Both the position numbers and the translations under genes were made by a program. From positions 3,148,622 through 3,212,621 of the forward strand of contig NC_068342.1 of NCBI RefSeq assembly GCF_014633365.1: a stretch of DNA of 64,000 bases. Direction: 5' to 3'. Below are positions 1 to 12,400 of this stretch, in pieces (position 1 is the stretch's first letter; each line of letters begins with the position of its first letter). Source of the DNA: Diospyros lotus (Eukaryota; Streptophyta; Magnoliopsida; Ericales; Ebenaceae). Below the pieces are notes generated by a model, which worked only from the letters and a program-made list of their open reading frames with translations, made no database searches and was not told where the DNA came from.

Positions 1-1595
1 CAAAACACTTCCTACTTTAAATAAGATTCCTTTACCTGGGGCTGTTTTCAAGTAGCACAATATTCTCCTTACAGCCTGCATATGACTCTCTGTCGGGCAA
101 TGCATAAATTGACTTACTAAACTCACTGCATGGGCTATATCTGGCCTAGTGTGTGATAAGTAAATCAAATGCCCTACTAACCTCTGATATCTGCCTTTAT
201 CCACTGGTAGGCTTTCGATGTCTTCTCCTAATTTCACATTAGGCTCTACTGGAGTACATGCTCCTTTGCTTCCCAATAAACCTGTCTCCTTCAAAAGATC
301 CAATACATATTTACGTTGGGATAGAAATATACCTTCTTTGGAGTAGGCTACCTCTATTCCCAAAAAATACTTAAGTAATCCCAAGTTTTTGATCTCAAAA
401 TTTTGGGCCAGTTTGCTCCTTAGATCTTGTTGTTCATCCATATCATTTCCTATCACAATGATGTCATCCACATAAACCAACAATGCAGTTATTTTTCCCT
501 TTCCCGAGTGCTTGAAGAAGAGAGTATGGTCTCCTCTACTTTGGTGATACCCCATACACTTCATAGCTTTAGAGAACCTATCAAACCAAGTTCTTGGTGA
601 CTGCTTGAGGCCATATAGTGCCTTTTTAAGTCCACACACCTCATCTCCTTTTCCTTCCTTAAATCCTGGTGGTTGCTCCATGAAGACCTCTTCTTCTAAA
701 TCACCATGAAGAAATGCATTCTTCACATCTAGTTGATGTAATTTCCATCCATAATGAGCTGTTAAGGACAAGAGAATTCTTACCGTGGTCATCTTGGCCA
801 CTGGAGCAAAAGTCTCCAGGTAATCAATTCCATATGTCTGGATGTAGCCTTTGGCCACCAATCGAGCCTTATACATCTCTAATGAGCCGTCTGCATTGTA
901 CTTTAGGTTGAACACCCACCTACAGCCCACTGGAACCACTCCCTTTGGCTTAGGTACCAAATCCCATGTGTTGTTTTTCTTTAATGCCCACATCTCCTCC
1001 TGCATGGCTAGTTCCCATTTTTTATCCTTTAAAGTCTCTTCCACAGAATTAGGAATAACAATGGTATCTAGAGTGGTCAAAAAACTTATATGTTTTGAGG
1101 ACAACCTGTGATAGGAGAGATAGTTGTCTAGAGGATGCTGAGTGCATCTTCTAACACCTTTTCTAACAGCAATAGGAATATCCAAATCAGTAGCAAAGGA
1201 ATGAACAGGATCAAGGGAACAAACCTTCATAGAATCTGGCTAGGGATTGGATGTTGTTTCATGCTGAGAATGAGGCATGAACTGTTGTTTCCTGTGATAC
1301 ACAAAAGGAGAGCCCTTGAACCTTACTGGAGATGTTGATAATCCAGGTTGATGAGTTTGCTTAGGGCTTGGGTAGTCATTTGGGACAGAACCAGAGTGAT
1401 CACTCGAAGATAAGGGGACAGAACCAGTATGCAGGGCAGGATTAGGAATAGAATATTTAGGGTCTATTGATGTTGAAGAATGTGGACCAAGGTCAAGACT
1501 AGGAAGGAGATTGGACACGTGGTCTTCAATCGTATGATTCTCCCCCTGAAGACCAAGGGTAGAATGACCGAAGTAGGGTTGTGACTCAACAAAAG
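1..1595 (-). pseudogene. Copia reverse transcriptase and start of RNase H, partial
   Basis: Minus-strand translation gives the copia RT signatures: RWVFNLKYNADGS near 890-930, QLDVKNAFLHGDLEEEV near 690-740, and the catalytic YVDD box (LLVYVDDIIVIGND) near 450-490. The connection/RNase H start (LVGHLIYLSHTRPDIAHAVS) lies near 100-180. The reading frame is open from 1239 to the window edge. TAG at 1240-1242 cuts it from the integrase linker. The remaining RNase H and the 3' LTR are outside the window. Confidence 0.9.
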
Positions 1596-2486
1596 TCACA
1601 TCTTTTGAAACAAGAATTTTTCTGTAGGGGGATGATAGCACTTATAGCCTTTTTGTGTAGGGGAATAACCAAGGAAAAGACACCTAAGTGCCCTAGGGTC
1701 CAGCTTGTCTCGAGTATGAGGTGGAACATGAACAAAGGCTACACAACCAAAGGCCCTAAAAGGAAGAGGGGTATGTAGGTTAAGAGAGGGAAAAAATGTA
1801 GAATGGCATTGAAAAGGACTGTTGTTCCCAAGAACCCTAGATGGTACCCGATTGATTAGATAGGTTGCGGTCAAGATAGCCTCTCCCCAGAAGATTTTTG
1901 GAACATTATGATGATGAAGAAGTGTTCTAGTGACATTGAGGAGGTGTCTCATTTTTCGCTCAGCCACTCCATTTTGTTGTGGAGTGTTGATGCAGGAAGA
2001 CTCATGAATAACCCCTTTGTCTTGAAAGAACTCATGCAAGTGTTGATTAAAATAATCCCTTGCATTATCAGTTCGAAATTTCAGAATAAGAGTACCAAAT
2101 TGAGTTAGAATCCTTGAATAAAAGTGCAGTAACACAGTGCTAACAATAGCCTTATCCTTAAGAAGGAAAACCCAAGTCATTCTAGTACAATCATCTATGA
2201 AGGTAACAAACCATCTAGCCCCAGAACAATTGAGAATCCTAGATGGATCCCAAACATCCAAATGAATGAGAGCAAAAGGATGTGAGGATCTTTTATTACT
2301 AGTAGGATAGGAAACACGATGATGTTTGGAAAGTTCACATACATCACAATGAAAAACACTAGGATCCACATGTTCAAATAAAACAGGAAACATAGCTTTG
2401 AGTAAGGGAAAATGTGGATGCCCAAAGCGGTAGTGATGAAGCCAAATGTCACTACTAGAAGACTGAGAAGTGCAGGCTGATTTAGG
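1596..2486 (-). pseudogene. Copia integrase
   Basis: It is in the same frame as gag. The end of the HHCC zinc-binding part (HCDVCELSKHH) is followed by the DDE core: Asp in IHLDVWDPS, Asp in FRTDNARDYF and Glu in TPQQNGVAERKMRH. The domain ends with the copia-typical CLFLGYSPTQKGYKC segment. The frame is lost near 1615-1625 and continues one frame over at 1641-1243, a 1-bp indel. All three catalytic acidic residues are retained, so the loss of function comes from the frame breaks. Confidence 0.92.
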
Positions 2487-2489
2487 CTA

Positions 2490-4079
2490 AAATCTGAATT
2501 GAATGTGATGGGGTTGCAAGGTCTCCTTTCTCAAAACATACAGCCCATGTTTCTCCTCAACAGCTCCAATCATCCTCCCCGTAGCCATTTCCTGAAACTC
2601 ACAAGAATAAGGAGAGAAAATTATTCGACAATTTAGATCCTTGGTGAGTTGATGAACTGAAATCAAGTTAGTGGACAAATTAGGAACATGCAAGACTCTT
2701 TGAACATAAAGTTTAGGACTGAGAGTGACTTGTCCCTGACCTTTGATAGGAATAGAAGTCCCATTAGCAATAACAATCTGTTTAGGTGTCACAAGAGGCT
2801 GATAGGTATCAAAAACATTTGGATTAGAGGACATATGGTCTGTAGCTCCTGAATCTAGAATCCATATATCATTCCTATTGGTTTTAGAGGCTGTTAAAGA
2901 ACTCAAATGGAAACTATTACCTGGCTGATTATTTTGCCGGGCAATAGAGCATGATTCATCTTGAAGAGTTTTCAAGAACATCTTGAGTTTGCTAACTTCA
3001 TCAGCAAGCTTGCTGATTTCATCAGCTTTCAGTTGATTCTGCTCCAACTCGGGTGCTGCCTCAGTTTTTTCCACCAGCTCTTCTTGCTTATTTGAAAAAT
3101 AGGCCTGATTTCGAGAGGTCATATTCTTAAAGCCCCCTAGTTTCTGCAACACAGCCTCCTTCCCATGCAATTTAAAACATGTCTCTCGAGTATGCCTCGA
3201 CCTCTTGCAATGAGAACACCATAATCCTTCTGTTCTATGTGTTTTGTTCTGTCCATCAGTCCACATACCTTCCTTTCCATGCAGCCTACCTTGCACATCA
3301 CCTCTTCCTTGCAGTGGTTTAAATCTGGACCCTGCTCCTTTGTTTGTAAACATTGCTAATCCTTCAGAAGTCATATCACCCAGCATTGTTGTCCTCCTGT
3401 TTTCTTCACTTCGAACAACTGAAAACACTTCATTAAGGGATGGAAGTTTTTCCCTTCCAAGAATCTGCACTCGAACTTGATCATACTCATTATTAAGTCC
3501 AACCAAGAACTCTACAACTCTATCCCTTTCAAAAATTGAATGAAGAGTGGCTACATCTTTCCCACATTCCATTTTAATGTTCTGGTAGTGGTCAAGTTCC
3601 AGCCAAAAACCATTCATTTTGTTGTAATATTCAATGATTGTTGAGACCCCTTGCTTAGTACTATGTAACTTCATCTTAACCTCGTAAATAACCGACGCAT
3701 CTTGAATCTTAGAGTAGGTACGCCTAACCGTTTCCCATATATCTTTAACAGAGGACAAAAACATGTAATTTGTACTAACCTCTGGTTACATGGCATTCCA
3801 TAGCCATGACATGATCATGGAATCCTCTATATCCCAAGCATTAAACCCTGGATCAGATTTCTGTGGACTAGGCTCTGCCAAGTGGCGAATCTGTCCCTTA
3901 CCCTTTAGGAATGTTCGAACTAGCTGTGCCCACTATAAGTAGTTGCGTCCGTCTAGCCTGTATGACTGATGCACCCTTGGTAAATCGTTGGAAGAAAAAC
4001 CTCCTATTGGAGCATCAACTCCATTATTCTCACCGGATGTCATGGCTGAAACTGGCGTTATTTCTGATATTTCTGACAT
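2490..4079 (-). pseudogene. Copia gag and protease region
   Basis: The likely gag start is the Met at 4079. Gag carries an N-terminal copia-type region, a central UBN2-like gag domain (about 3764-3300) and a CCHC zinc knuckle CSHCKRSRHTRETC near 3180-3240, in which the usual Gly before His is Arg. A gag-pre-integrase/protease region follows with the active-site motif LDSGATDHM near 2830-2860. Stops at 3933-3935 (TAG) and 3786-3788 (TAA) split gag, and TAG at 2487-2489 separates protease from integrase. Each of the three is explained by one C-to-T change in a Gln codon. The 425-residue stretch 2487-3764 is otherwise open, so decay is recent to moderate. Confidence 0.88.
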
Positions 4080-4270
4080 GATCAGAAAGAAAAATGTCTG
4101 GCAATGAAGGCAAAGACAAGAAGGAATTTCGAGGCTTGAGCGACTGAAAATATGGCAACAATCGGCCAGAAACAATCAAGGAAGAAGACCAAGGGATCAA
4201 CAATGAAGGCTGGGGAATGGACTGAAATACAGAAAGCAATGAAGGCCGGAAATCATAGGGCAATCGGAAG

Positions 4271-4284
4271 TGGCTCTGATACCA
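4271..4284 (-). other. Primer-binding site, initiator tRNA-Met type
   Basis: On the minus strand it reads TGGTATCAGAGCCA, complementary to the 3' end of plant initiator tRNA-Met, with no spacer after the LTR. Confidence 0.88.
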
Positions 4285-4543
4285 TGAAGATTTCGAACAG
4301 AAAGCATAAATATTCATTATGTGCAGCCCTAGTTATAGGGTTGGAAATTACAGCTATAGAAAGTTTACAATAGGAAGGATTACAACACATTTAGGAAAGA
4401 TTATGATACAATGGGATTAGGAAAGATTCCTAATCTGTTTTAAGAAACTAATCTAATCAAAATCTTAAATAAATCATTCCTTAAATAAAGCATTCCAAAA
4501 CAGGCTGCAACCTCTTCTTCTTTCCTTTCCTTTTATGTTAACA
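4285..4543 (-). repeat. 5' LTR of the copia element
   Basis: The 259-bp LTR begins TG and ends CA in either orientation (TGTTAACA at the outer end, ATCTTCA at the inner end on the minus strand). It is bounded inside by a primer-binding site that abuts it directly. Only one LTR is in the window, so the boundaries rest on the termini and the PBS, not on an LTR pair. Confidence 0.8.
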
Positions 4544-4804
4544 ATCACTTTTAGCTCCATTATGAGAATACATCTCATGTTGTCATGTCCATTGAGTATA
4601 TCAGTTCTTGGGCAAGAAACATTCTTTGGAATGGCTATCAATTTCAACCACTAATTGTTGCATACTGTCTATTTTCTCTAATTAGAAGCCTGCTGCTGTC
4701 CTATATTTACTTTACTTTTTCTTCTTGCAAAATCCTGTGGATCCTTCTATGCAAATTTAATGGAGCTACCTTTAAGTTATGGTTTTACTTTGATGATATT
4801 CCAG

Positions 4805-7049
4805 CATGTTAAGGAGTTCTTTCGTTATCTCCGTTTTGGACTATGGTGGTTAGCCCTTGGTGTGGCATCTTCAATTGGTTTGGGTAAGTGAAAATCAGCC
4901 TTCTCCTTTGGAGTGTTTTTCATGGTATACTTATGTTACATTTGGAATATTCTTCATTGTTAACCCTTGTGCTTAAGCATTCTCAAATAAGTATTTGTTA
5001 AACATACTTTTTCTGTAAAATGAACATATTATCCTCTCTTTTACTCTACTTTTGTCCAGTCTAGCCTGTGGAATTTTCTTGACAGATTTGCTTGGTGAAT
5101 AAAAGCTTTTGCAGCTACTTTTCCAAACAAAATTTACTCATCACCTCTCTCTCTCTCTCTCTCTCTCAGGATCTGGTTTACACACATTTGTTTTGTATTT
5201 GGGGCCACACATTGCCCTATTTACCATTAAGGCTGTGCATTGTGGGCGGGTTGATCTTAAAATGGCACCATATGATACAATCCAACTGAAAAGTGGTCCA
5301 TCATGGCTGGACAGAGACTGCGACAAGTTTGGACCACCATTGTATGAATCACAGGTTCCATTTAGTAGCATACTGGCACAGGTTCAGTTGGAGGCTGTTA
5401 TTTGGGGAATTGGAACTGCACTTGGAGAGCTTCCTCCCTACTTCATATCTAGGGCTGGTAATATCTCCAGTTAACTACTTATACTCCTGTTACTATACTC
5501 TTGAAGAATGTAAATACTACTTATAAATAAAGTTTCAGCTTATAAATAAACTGAAAGTCTATCCAAAAAATCCTAAGATGAAGGGCAAACAGAATTTAGG
5601 CACCCCATGTTTTGGTATAAAAGCAGTGTGAGCTGTGCCTTTCTCTTGTGTACTTTCTTATTTTCTATAGATGATAATAGATTAGTAACTGGAATTCTCT
5701 TGATTAAGTTGATGCCTATTAAGTTAATATGTGTGTGCAGCTAGTTTATCAGGCAGCACACCCACAGTTGTGGAAGATATGGATTCCTCCTCTAAAGAAG
5801 ACAACGGCATCTTAGCTAATCACATAAAGCAAATCAAACAATGGCTCCTTTCACACTCTCAACATCTGAACTGTTTTACAATTTTGGTTCTTGCTTCGGT
5901 AATTTTGCTTCAACTCTCTCTTGTTCTCTGTGACAGAATGTGATACATATATGATCTTCCATAAATTAAGAGTTAGTTGCATTTGAATAAGAGCTGTTAG
6001 CATATTTGTTATTTCCTATTTATCAAGATCAGTTCCTATGAAGTTGCTAAGTTGTTATTTTGCTATTAGTTACTTGTAATCCTCTAGTAAAGTCAAAAAG
6101 CAAATGAAAGAGGGAAATGCTTGAATTTGCCTGAACTGAGAGATTTAGTCAACATATATGCTGGATTGTCTCTGTATGAACTTTTCTTATAGTGATGTCA
6201 CCCTATGAAACAACCTCTGATAAAGCGATACCTGATATCAATGTGTTATTTTTCAACAAACCTCTTAACTATATAGTTTCCTTGATTGCCTCTGCAATTG
6301 CCATATAGCCTGCCTCTGCAGTAAATAATGCAACTGCAGGCTGTAAAGTTCCAACTGAGAATACTTCCACCAAGATGAAACACACAACCTGTGGGAGATG
6401 CTATTTTATCAAAATCTCTATCATAATCTAAATTTGCATAGCCTGTAAGAGTATTACCACTTTGTCCAAACTCCAAGTGAGCATCTGAAGTACCCGACAA
6501 GTATTTTAGAATGGATTAACTGCTTGCCAATGTGCTTTCCCTGGATACTAACAGCATATGAAATTTATAGTAGGTACAAACTATAGCATATGCAATTTTT
6601 CATATGTTGCCAGTATAATAATCTTCTGTAATTCCTTATTTCTTATTTTGCTAATTTGCTTGTCAACCTGGTGCTTGGGGAGGGTTTGTGAACTTGTATC
6701 CTTGAACAGCTGTTACTTCAGAATACAACCACATCTTGTTGAATTGGGGATTTGGGGGATAACATTCAAAGAATTCATGTCTTAGCAGTAGAGTCCCAAA
6801 TAGTTGATATGTAATTGGAGGCCGTTGGGTTATCTCTGTTGAATGAGTTGCTTTACCTTGAAGCATGAGGTCATGATAAGATATCTTATACTTTTCTATG
6901 AGTTATTTCTTTTTAGTTGTTCTCAGTAGAACGTGACTTAACAATAATAATCAGACATTAAATTCAGATTTCCATCTCTCAAAGGCAGGACATGAAGTTG
7001 ATCTCAGGTTTCTATTCCTTGCCTGAGACAAATCACAGCCTGAAGTTCC

Positions 7050-7089
<40 letters not shown>

Positions 7090-8506
7090 ATTAACTTTTG
7101 GAGGTAGCTATGTGGTCCATATTCAATCCAAAAGAAGAAAGCTCGTGTGGTTCCCTCCTGGGGAAGAACAGAAACAGCCTGGAACCTGATACCCATAGAT
7201 CCTACTAGTTTTTAGCATTTTAATGTGTCTTACAAGTCATGGATCAAAATTGATGGACCAACATTGATGCTGTACGAGTTTACAACTATGTTTATTGGTT
7301 GTCCCATTTTGGAGATAAAAAGGAAATAACTGGCAACTTACTTGGTGTTGTAACTCTTTTTGATCTCTATATATTGCTTGGTTATGTATTGAATGATGGT
7401 CATAATTAGAAGAGGTGATTCTCCTTGAATGTAGATCCCTGATGTAATTGGTTTTTGTTTAACAGGAAAGGTAGCATGTAGCTTTCAGCATAATTAGAAA
7501 GCATTCCTTCATCTTTTCATCTAACCTCATAGGCTTGCAGTTGCACTAGTCTTTGCCTCCATTAAGATTTATGTTCTGTGGGTAATGTGAATAATCCTCA
7601 GGTGCCTAATCCGCTATTTGATCTTGCCGGCATCATGTGTGGACAACTTGGCATCCCGTTTTGGAAGTTCTTTTTGGCTACACTTGCAGGAAAGGCAATT
7701 ATCAAGACTCACATACAGGTTCATGTTCTTCTTAGATCCCATAATCTGCCTTTTGTCGTGCTTTTTTTTTTTTTTTTGCTGCTTTATAGTACACTTATTA
7801 TGTTTCACTACAAGGAGTTCCTGCTCTTTATTGTTGCAGACAGTTTTTATCATCTTGCTTTTCAACAATCAACTCCTCGACATGGTAGAAAATCAGTTGG
7901 TTAGAGTGTTCAGTCTTGTTCCGGGACTTTCTTTTATTCTGCCCAACCTCATTCGAAAACTGCATACTGTGAAAGAGAAGTATATGACGGCCTCTCCTTC
8001 AACTCCCTCTAACATGAAGAAGGTACCTTTTGTTGTCAGAGAACACGACTTAATTCATTTAGGACGTCAGTTGTCTGGATTCTGTTCTGTCATGTGAGGG
8101 ACATCGTGTTCATGCACATTTCTAGCATTTGTTAAAAAGTGAAATTGTTCATGTCAGTCGGTATGAGAGGTTGGTAAGCATAATTCTGATAACTGCAGTT
8201 GCAGATATATTTCTGCAAGAGGCTTGCTACATAAATACCCGGCTTCCATGAATATATGCACTCTTTTTTCTTTTTGCTTCTATATATTTACTCCGCTCGT
8301 TCTTTCAGGTGAAGAACTGGAACTTGTCATTTGCTTCCGTTTGGAACACCGTAGTGTGGCTCATGCTTCTAAACTTCTCCATGAAGATAGTAACAGCAAC
8401 TGCCCAGAGCTTTCTGAAGGAACTACAGAAAAAGGAATTGGCCTCGTTAGCAAGCAGTTCGCCTACTTCGCAAACATTAGGCGATACCAGCCAAGCTGTT
8501 GATTAA
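4805..8506 (+). CDS. KMS1: KMS1/VMP1-like membrane protein, last six coding exons
   Basis: Exons by GT-AG and frame continuity: 4805-4883, 5170-5457, 5741-5898, 7602-7718, 7840-8022, 8309-8506 (stop TAA 8504-8506), together 340 residues. The product matches plant KMS1/KMS2, homologues of animal VMP1 (TMEM49), ER/Golgi multi-pass proteins of the VTT/SNARE-associated family needed for early secretory pathway integrity. Visible features are the block [20 protein letters not shown], the VTT core [20 protein letters not shown] with [10 protein letters not shown], and a C-terminal hydrophobic helix ([14 protein letters not shown]). About 75 N-terminal residues, on my recollection of the family length, are not between the copia LTR and 4805, so they should lie left of the element. 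KMS1 and KMS2 cannot be told apart here. Confidence 0.9.
5145..5167 (+). repeat. (CT)n microsatellite serving as splice-acceptor pyrimidine tract
   Basis: An uninterrupted CT run ends directly in the CAG acceptor before exon 5170-5457 of the KMS1-like gene. Confidence 0.9.
6246..6545 (-). pseudogene. Degenerate copia RNase H fragment in KMS1-like intron
   Basis: The minus-strand peptide [20 protein letters not shown], then [16 protein letters not shown], resembles the copia RNase H domain. Just upstream, in another frame, PGKAHWQAV is the preceding copia segment. The catalytic region after it is scrambled by frameshifts. No LTR or terminus was found next to it, so it is an old fragment, unrelated in position to the element at 1-4543. 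Confidence 0.72.
7049..7086 (+). repeat. (CT)n microsatellite in KMS1-like intron
   Basis: A nearly perfect CT dinucleotide run within the 1.7-kb intron 5899-7601. Confidence 0.9.
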
Positions 8507-9499
8507 GTTCCCCGACTTCACCTGCAACTCATTTTGGTTGCTATCCCTGAAAATTGATTTCTAGTGGTAGAAATATTAGCGCAATTGTGTTGATTGGGGG
8601 CTCCAATGTTCTCTCTCTCATTAGCCTCCGCGTCATTTAGTATATACGAAACATATAAGTAGATGGAGGGGGAAGATGAAGGTCTTTTCCATCATTTAGT
8701 TGGCTGGTTTAGGGTAGGCTTTGGTACCCATCTTACATCTTGTCGATGGGAAGTAGCTAGATGTTTGTATAATTATCACTGACGTGTCTACTTGTGCTCA
8801 GAAGAGGTTTTAATATTTTGGTTGCTAGCTCCATATCTTTAGTTTCTTTTGCTCCCTTCTGCTGAAGCATTTCTTTTTGCCTCTCCATTTTTATATCAGA
8901 GTTTCATAAGTGGCACATTTTTTGGTCAAAATATATTTATCTTACAAAATGTGTTAAAAAAATAAATTATAGGGATTGTAAACACGAAGGTAAACTATAT
9001 TGGTCGCCTATATAAAAAAATCAGTCAAAACTCAAATCACCATCAGAAGCCCAAGTGAAATTGACTTCAGTATTTTCGTTTGTAGACAGTGACTTTCAGG
9101 ATAAGGCGGCCATTGAATAATGTGGGGTGCCGAGGGGCCAAATCAAGTATCGAGTCCTTGAATAATTGGGTGGCAACTCTCTCGGATAATTGCAGCTAAA
9201 TGAAGGAATGCTGCAGTCTGGGCAGAAATCAATCGGTTCGATCATACACAATGAACCAAGTTGTAGTCATATTGATTTATAACAATGACAGTTCAGCTAG
9301 AGACGCCTTATTGCATGTTTGAAGCAGGAAGCACACAAGCATGGGGGGCTTTACAGAACGTAGATGAATGTATGAAATGCCAGTACATGAATACTTTGTG
9401 AATGTATAATAGTATCCCGGCATTGAGACTTATCTGTCTCAGCACCAAGCTTTGCAATTTTCCAGCAAGTCCAGGCTTGTCAATTTATTGAGCATGGAT
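8507..9499. other. Convergent intergenic region
   Basis: The 3' flanks of the KMS1-like gene (+) and the F-box gene (-). It presumably holds both 3' UTRs. No ORF, terminal repeat or RNA gene was recognised. The 33-kb-spaced duplicated block starts inside it at about 9273. Confidence 0.6.
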
Positions 9500-12400
9500 C
9501 TAGGCCAACCCTGTCTTTCTCTCCCATCTAAGATCCTCGGAGAATTCTGTAAGTGCAGCTCGGGGGTCACCATCTGATATGGAAAGGTAATATCGAGCAG
9601 TTCCATCATCGACTTGCATGCTTCTCTTCAAGGAATCAATTATCCTTCTCTTGCCTCGATCAGAGCACACCCTATTCAACAGGCAGTTGGCCTTCCTGTC
9701 AGGGATTCCCTCCAGATAGAGTACTGCCACTTCCCTTTTGGCATAAGCATCCAGCTCTATGTAGCATGTACCACCAATCAGAAGGTCAAAGTTGCCTACA
9801 GGGATTAGCAATCTCTCCCTTGAGTATATGCCATGGTCACTCATCATATTGTTCAAGCGTTTTATGTCCATAACCTACAGACATGCACAAAAAGTGTCAT
9901 ACAAAAACATTTGACACCAACTAAAGACTAAAAATACTATAATAGTTTGAAAAATCTCAAGAAAAAAAGTTCAAAACAAGAAAACCATGCACAATCAAGG
10001 AGTGCATGACCAGAAGAAATAAACATAGCAATGACAAAAGGCAGTTTTGTATAGGCAACTTGATGGGGCTCCATTCCACTCTTTTCATTGGGGAAGACAA
10101 CCTAGAGTCTTACGCCAACTGGGTGTTCCCTAAGGGACAAAACCCGGCTAGGTACAATCATAAAATGGATCAACTGGTTGGTCCTTTCAAGCATGTAATG
10201 GAAATTATTTCTAAACATTATCTCATTTGTTAGCCTTACAGAGGTCATGGCTGAGATAGAGATGGTTGGAAAGCTAGAATTTATGTGTGACCAACCCCAT
10301 CTAATAGGATTAAGGCTTGTGATATTGTTATTGTATTTTATGATTAAGCAGGCCATAACAAGTTTTTTGTCATTGCGGGTTCTCCTAATGCATTTGTGGA
10401 AAGATAAGAATTTTTTTAATGAGGTGCCAGAAGTAACTAGCACATGAGAATTCAGAAATGATGTTTTCCAGGGAGTTGTAGAGTTTCAAACAGGTGCACC
10501 AGCAACACAACCATGAATATTATTTCTTGCTATATGTTATCTTTTTTTTTTTCCTGTAAATTTCTTGCTGTATGTTATCAAGACATGAAAATAATGCATT
10601 AGATCATGATTGGTACATTCATCACACGAATGATGATTGACCACCAACTCTAAGCAAAAGCTATGGGTAAATCACACTAAAGATCACTAAACTTTAGTGT
10701 GCTTTTCATTTTGGTCAGTAAACTTTAAAAAATTTTGCAATGTGGTCACATGTAAGATTTTCTGGCTAATGTGGCAAATAATAAAAATTATTGTGCAATG
10801 ACAACTAATTAGAACGTGCTACGTGTCAATATATAATAATATTATATTGAAATATTATTGCAGAATATTTTTATTGTTTACCATATCAGCGCCACGTCAC
10901 CCACTCCGGCTATAAAGTGGCTGAAAAATCATATATGTGACCACATTGCAAAACTTTTTAAACTTCTGTGATCATATTAAAAAGAATTAAAGTTTAGTGA
11001 TCAAAATGAAAAACACACTAAAGTTTAGTGATCTTTGGTGTGATTTACCCCAAAAGCTATTAACTCCAAGGTTCTATAACCTCCGTGAGCTTCAAAGCAT
11101 GAGGCTAACTTCTCAGCAGCAGCACCCTCTCAGAACTTAATAAATACCTTTACACATTTTACTAGTACGTGCTAAGTCATGGCATGGAGAAAATGACGGG
11201 AAATAAGAACAACTTTTCCAGCGTGATTATCATCATCGTTCATGCTTTTCGTTATTTAAATTTAATGGATACTGAACTCTTTTCATGACCTATCTTAATG
11301 ATAATTAAGGATAATTCTCCTGAGTGATTAATGCGTAGAAACAAATCTTTAATCCCCTTGTACAACCAGATACAAGATTTCATATCCTTTTAGGTGACAT
11401 TTGTAGATTTTTTTTTTTTTCTTCTTTTGTGTTTACAGGGAGGAGATGCTTGGAGTGTTCCTAAAAGGGGTGTTAAATGCTAAATTAGAGAAAGAAACTG
11501 GAAGGCATACAACCCAGGGAAAAGTGAAGTATATCTTAGCTCAAAGATAATACAAAACTAACACTAATTAACATAGAATATTAGCATCTCTTTTAAATAG
11601 AGGTGATGGTTCTGTAAGAAAAAAGGATATTATAAGGATGTTACAGCTACCCAGCAAAAAAAAAAAAAAAAAGAAGGAAGGATTATAGCCATTGGTGCTA
11701 TGAAAGCTCAGGGGAAGGGGGATCATTTATCTAGTATAACCATGCGTCATGTCCAACATCCAAAGCATTGCAAGGATGAGAGGTTTGTATCAAATTGAAA
11801 ATGGGCACGGAGTAAAGGCAGAAGAAGACCAACAAAAACAAGGTTTCAATGGTATGAAGAACACAATTGCCCTAAGCTTGGCCAAAAGAAATTCCTTCAT
11901 GAAGAGCCAATTAAGGATTCGCATTGATCTTTTTCTTGTTTAGTTGAGCAGTCAGCGACTTGTTTCCATCCTCAACATGTTCATGTTTCAAAACGAAAAC
12001 CTGAAACTGAAAGTGCAAATATACATCTTCCCCTCCCTTTGAACCAGGCTTTTGAATGAATTACTACTAACTAATTTCGTGCAACTAGTTTAAAATATCA
12101 AAATGTTGCAAATGTGACCTAATCTTTCATCAATGTTAGGGCTTCTCGTTGACATTAGTTCTTAATTCGTCAATACTATCAGTAAGGCTACTGCTAGGAC
12201 AAATAGCTTGTTTTGGATGCTCCACACACCACGGTCGCAACCTCTTCACAAGTTTTGATACATCTAATTATAAGCAACTCCAAATTCGTACAAGGTTCGG
12301 ACCTTCAAAGTTTTCAATCCCCATAGCACACAAACGAAATCCGAGAATACCTGAACAGAGTACTTGACAGCGAGGCTAGCAACGGAGTCCCCACGGACCA

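Larger units (their letters stand above)
1..4543 (-). mobile_element. Ty1/copia LTR retrotransposon, 5' part, decayed, cut by window edge
   Basis: Read on the minus strand the order is LTR (4543-4285), primer-binding site, gag, zinc knuckle, protease, integrase, reverse transcriptase. Integrase before RT defines Ty1/copia. The 3' end and second LTR lie left of the window. The coding region is one frame broken by four in-frame stops (3933-3935, 3786-3788, 2487-2489, 1240-1242) and one frameshift near 1615-1625, so it cannot make a full polyprotein. The base pair outside the LTR (4544 on) is the intron of the KMS1-like gene, so the element probably lies in that intron. The flanking 5 bp is ATCAC; the matching duplication would be off-window. 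Confidence 0.93.

Noticed and set aside
4271..4284. tRNA-Met-like 14-mers here and at 25442, 32855 and 58654
   Set aside because: Each lies just inside an LTR. They are primer-binding sites and not tRNA genes; no cloverleaf surrounds them.
7618..8097. 159-codon plus-strand ORF
   Set aside because: Runs through KMS1-like introns in a different frame from the exons. The spliced model restores the family sequence.
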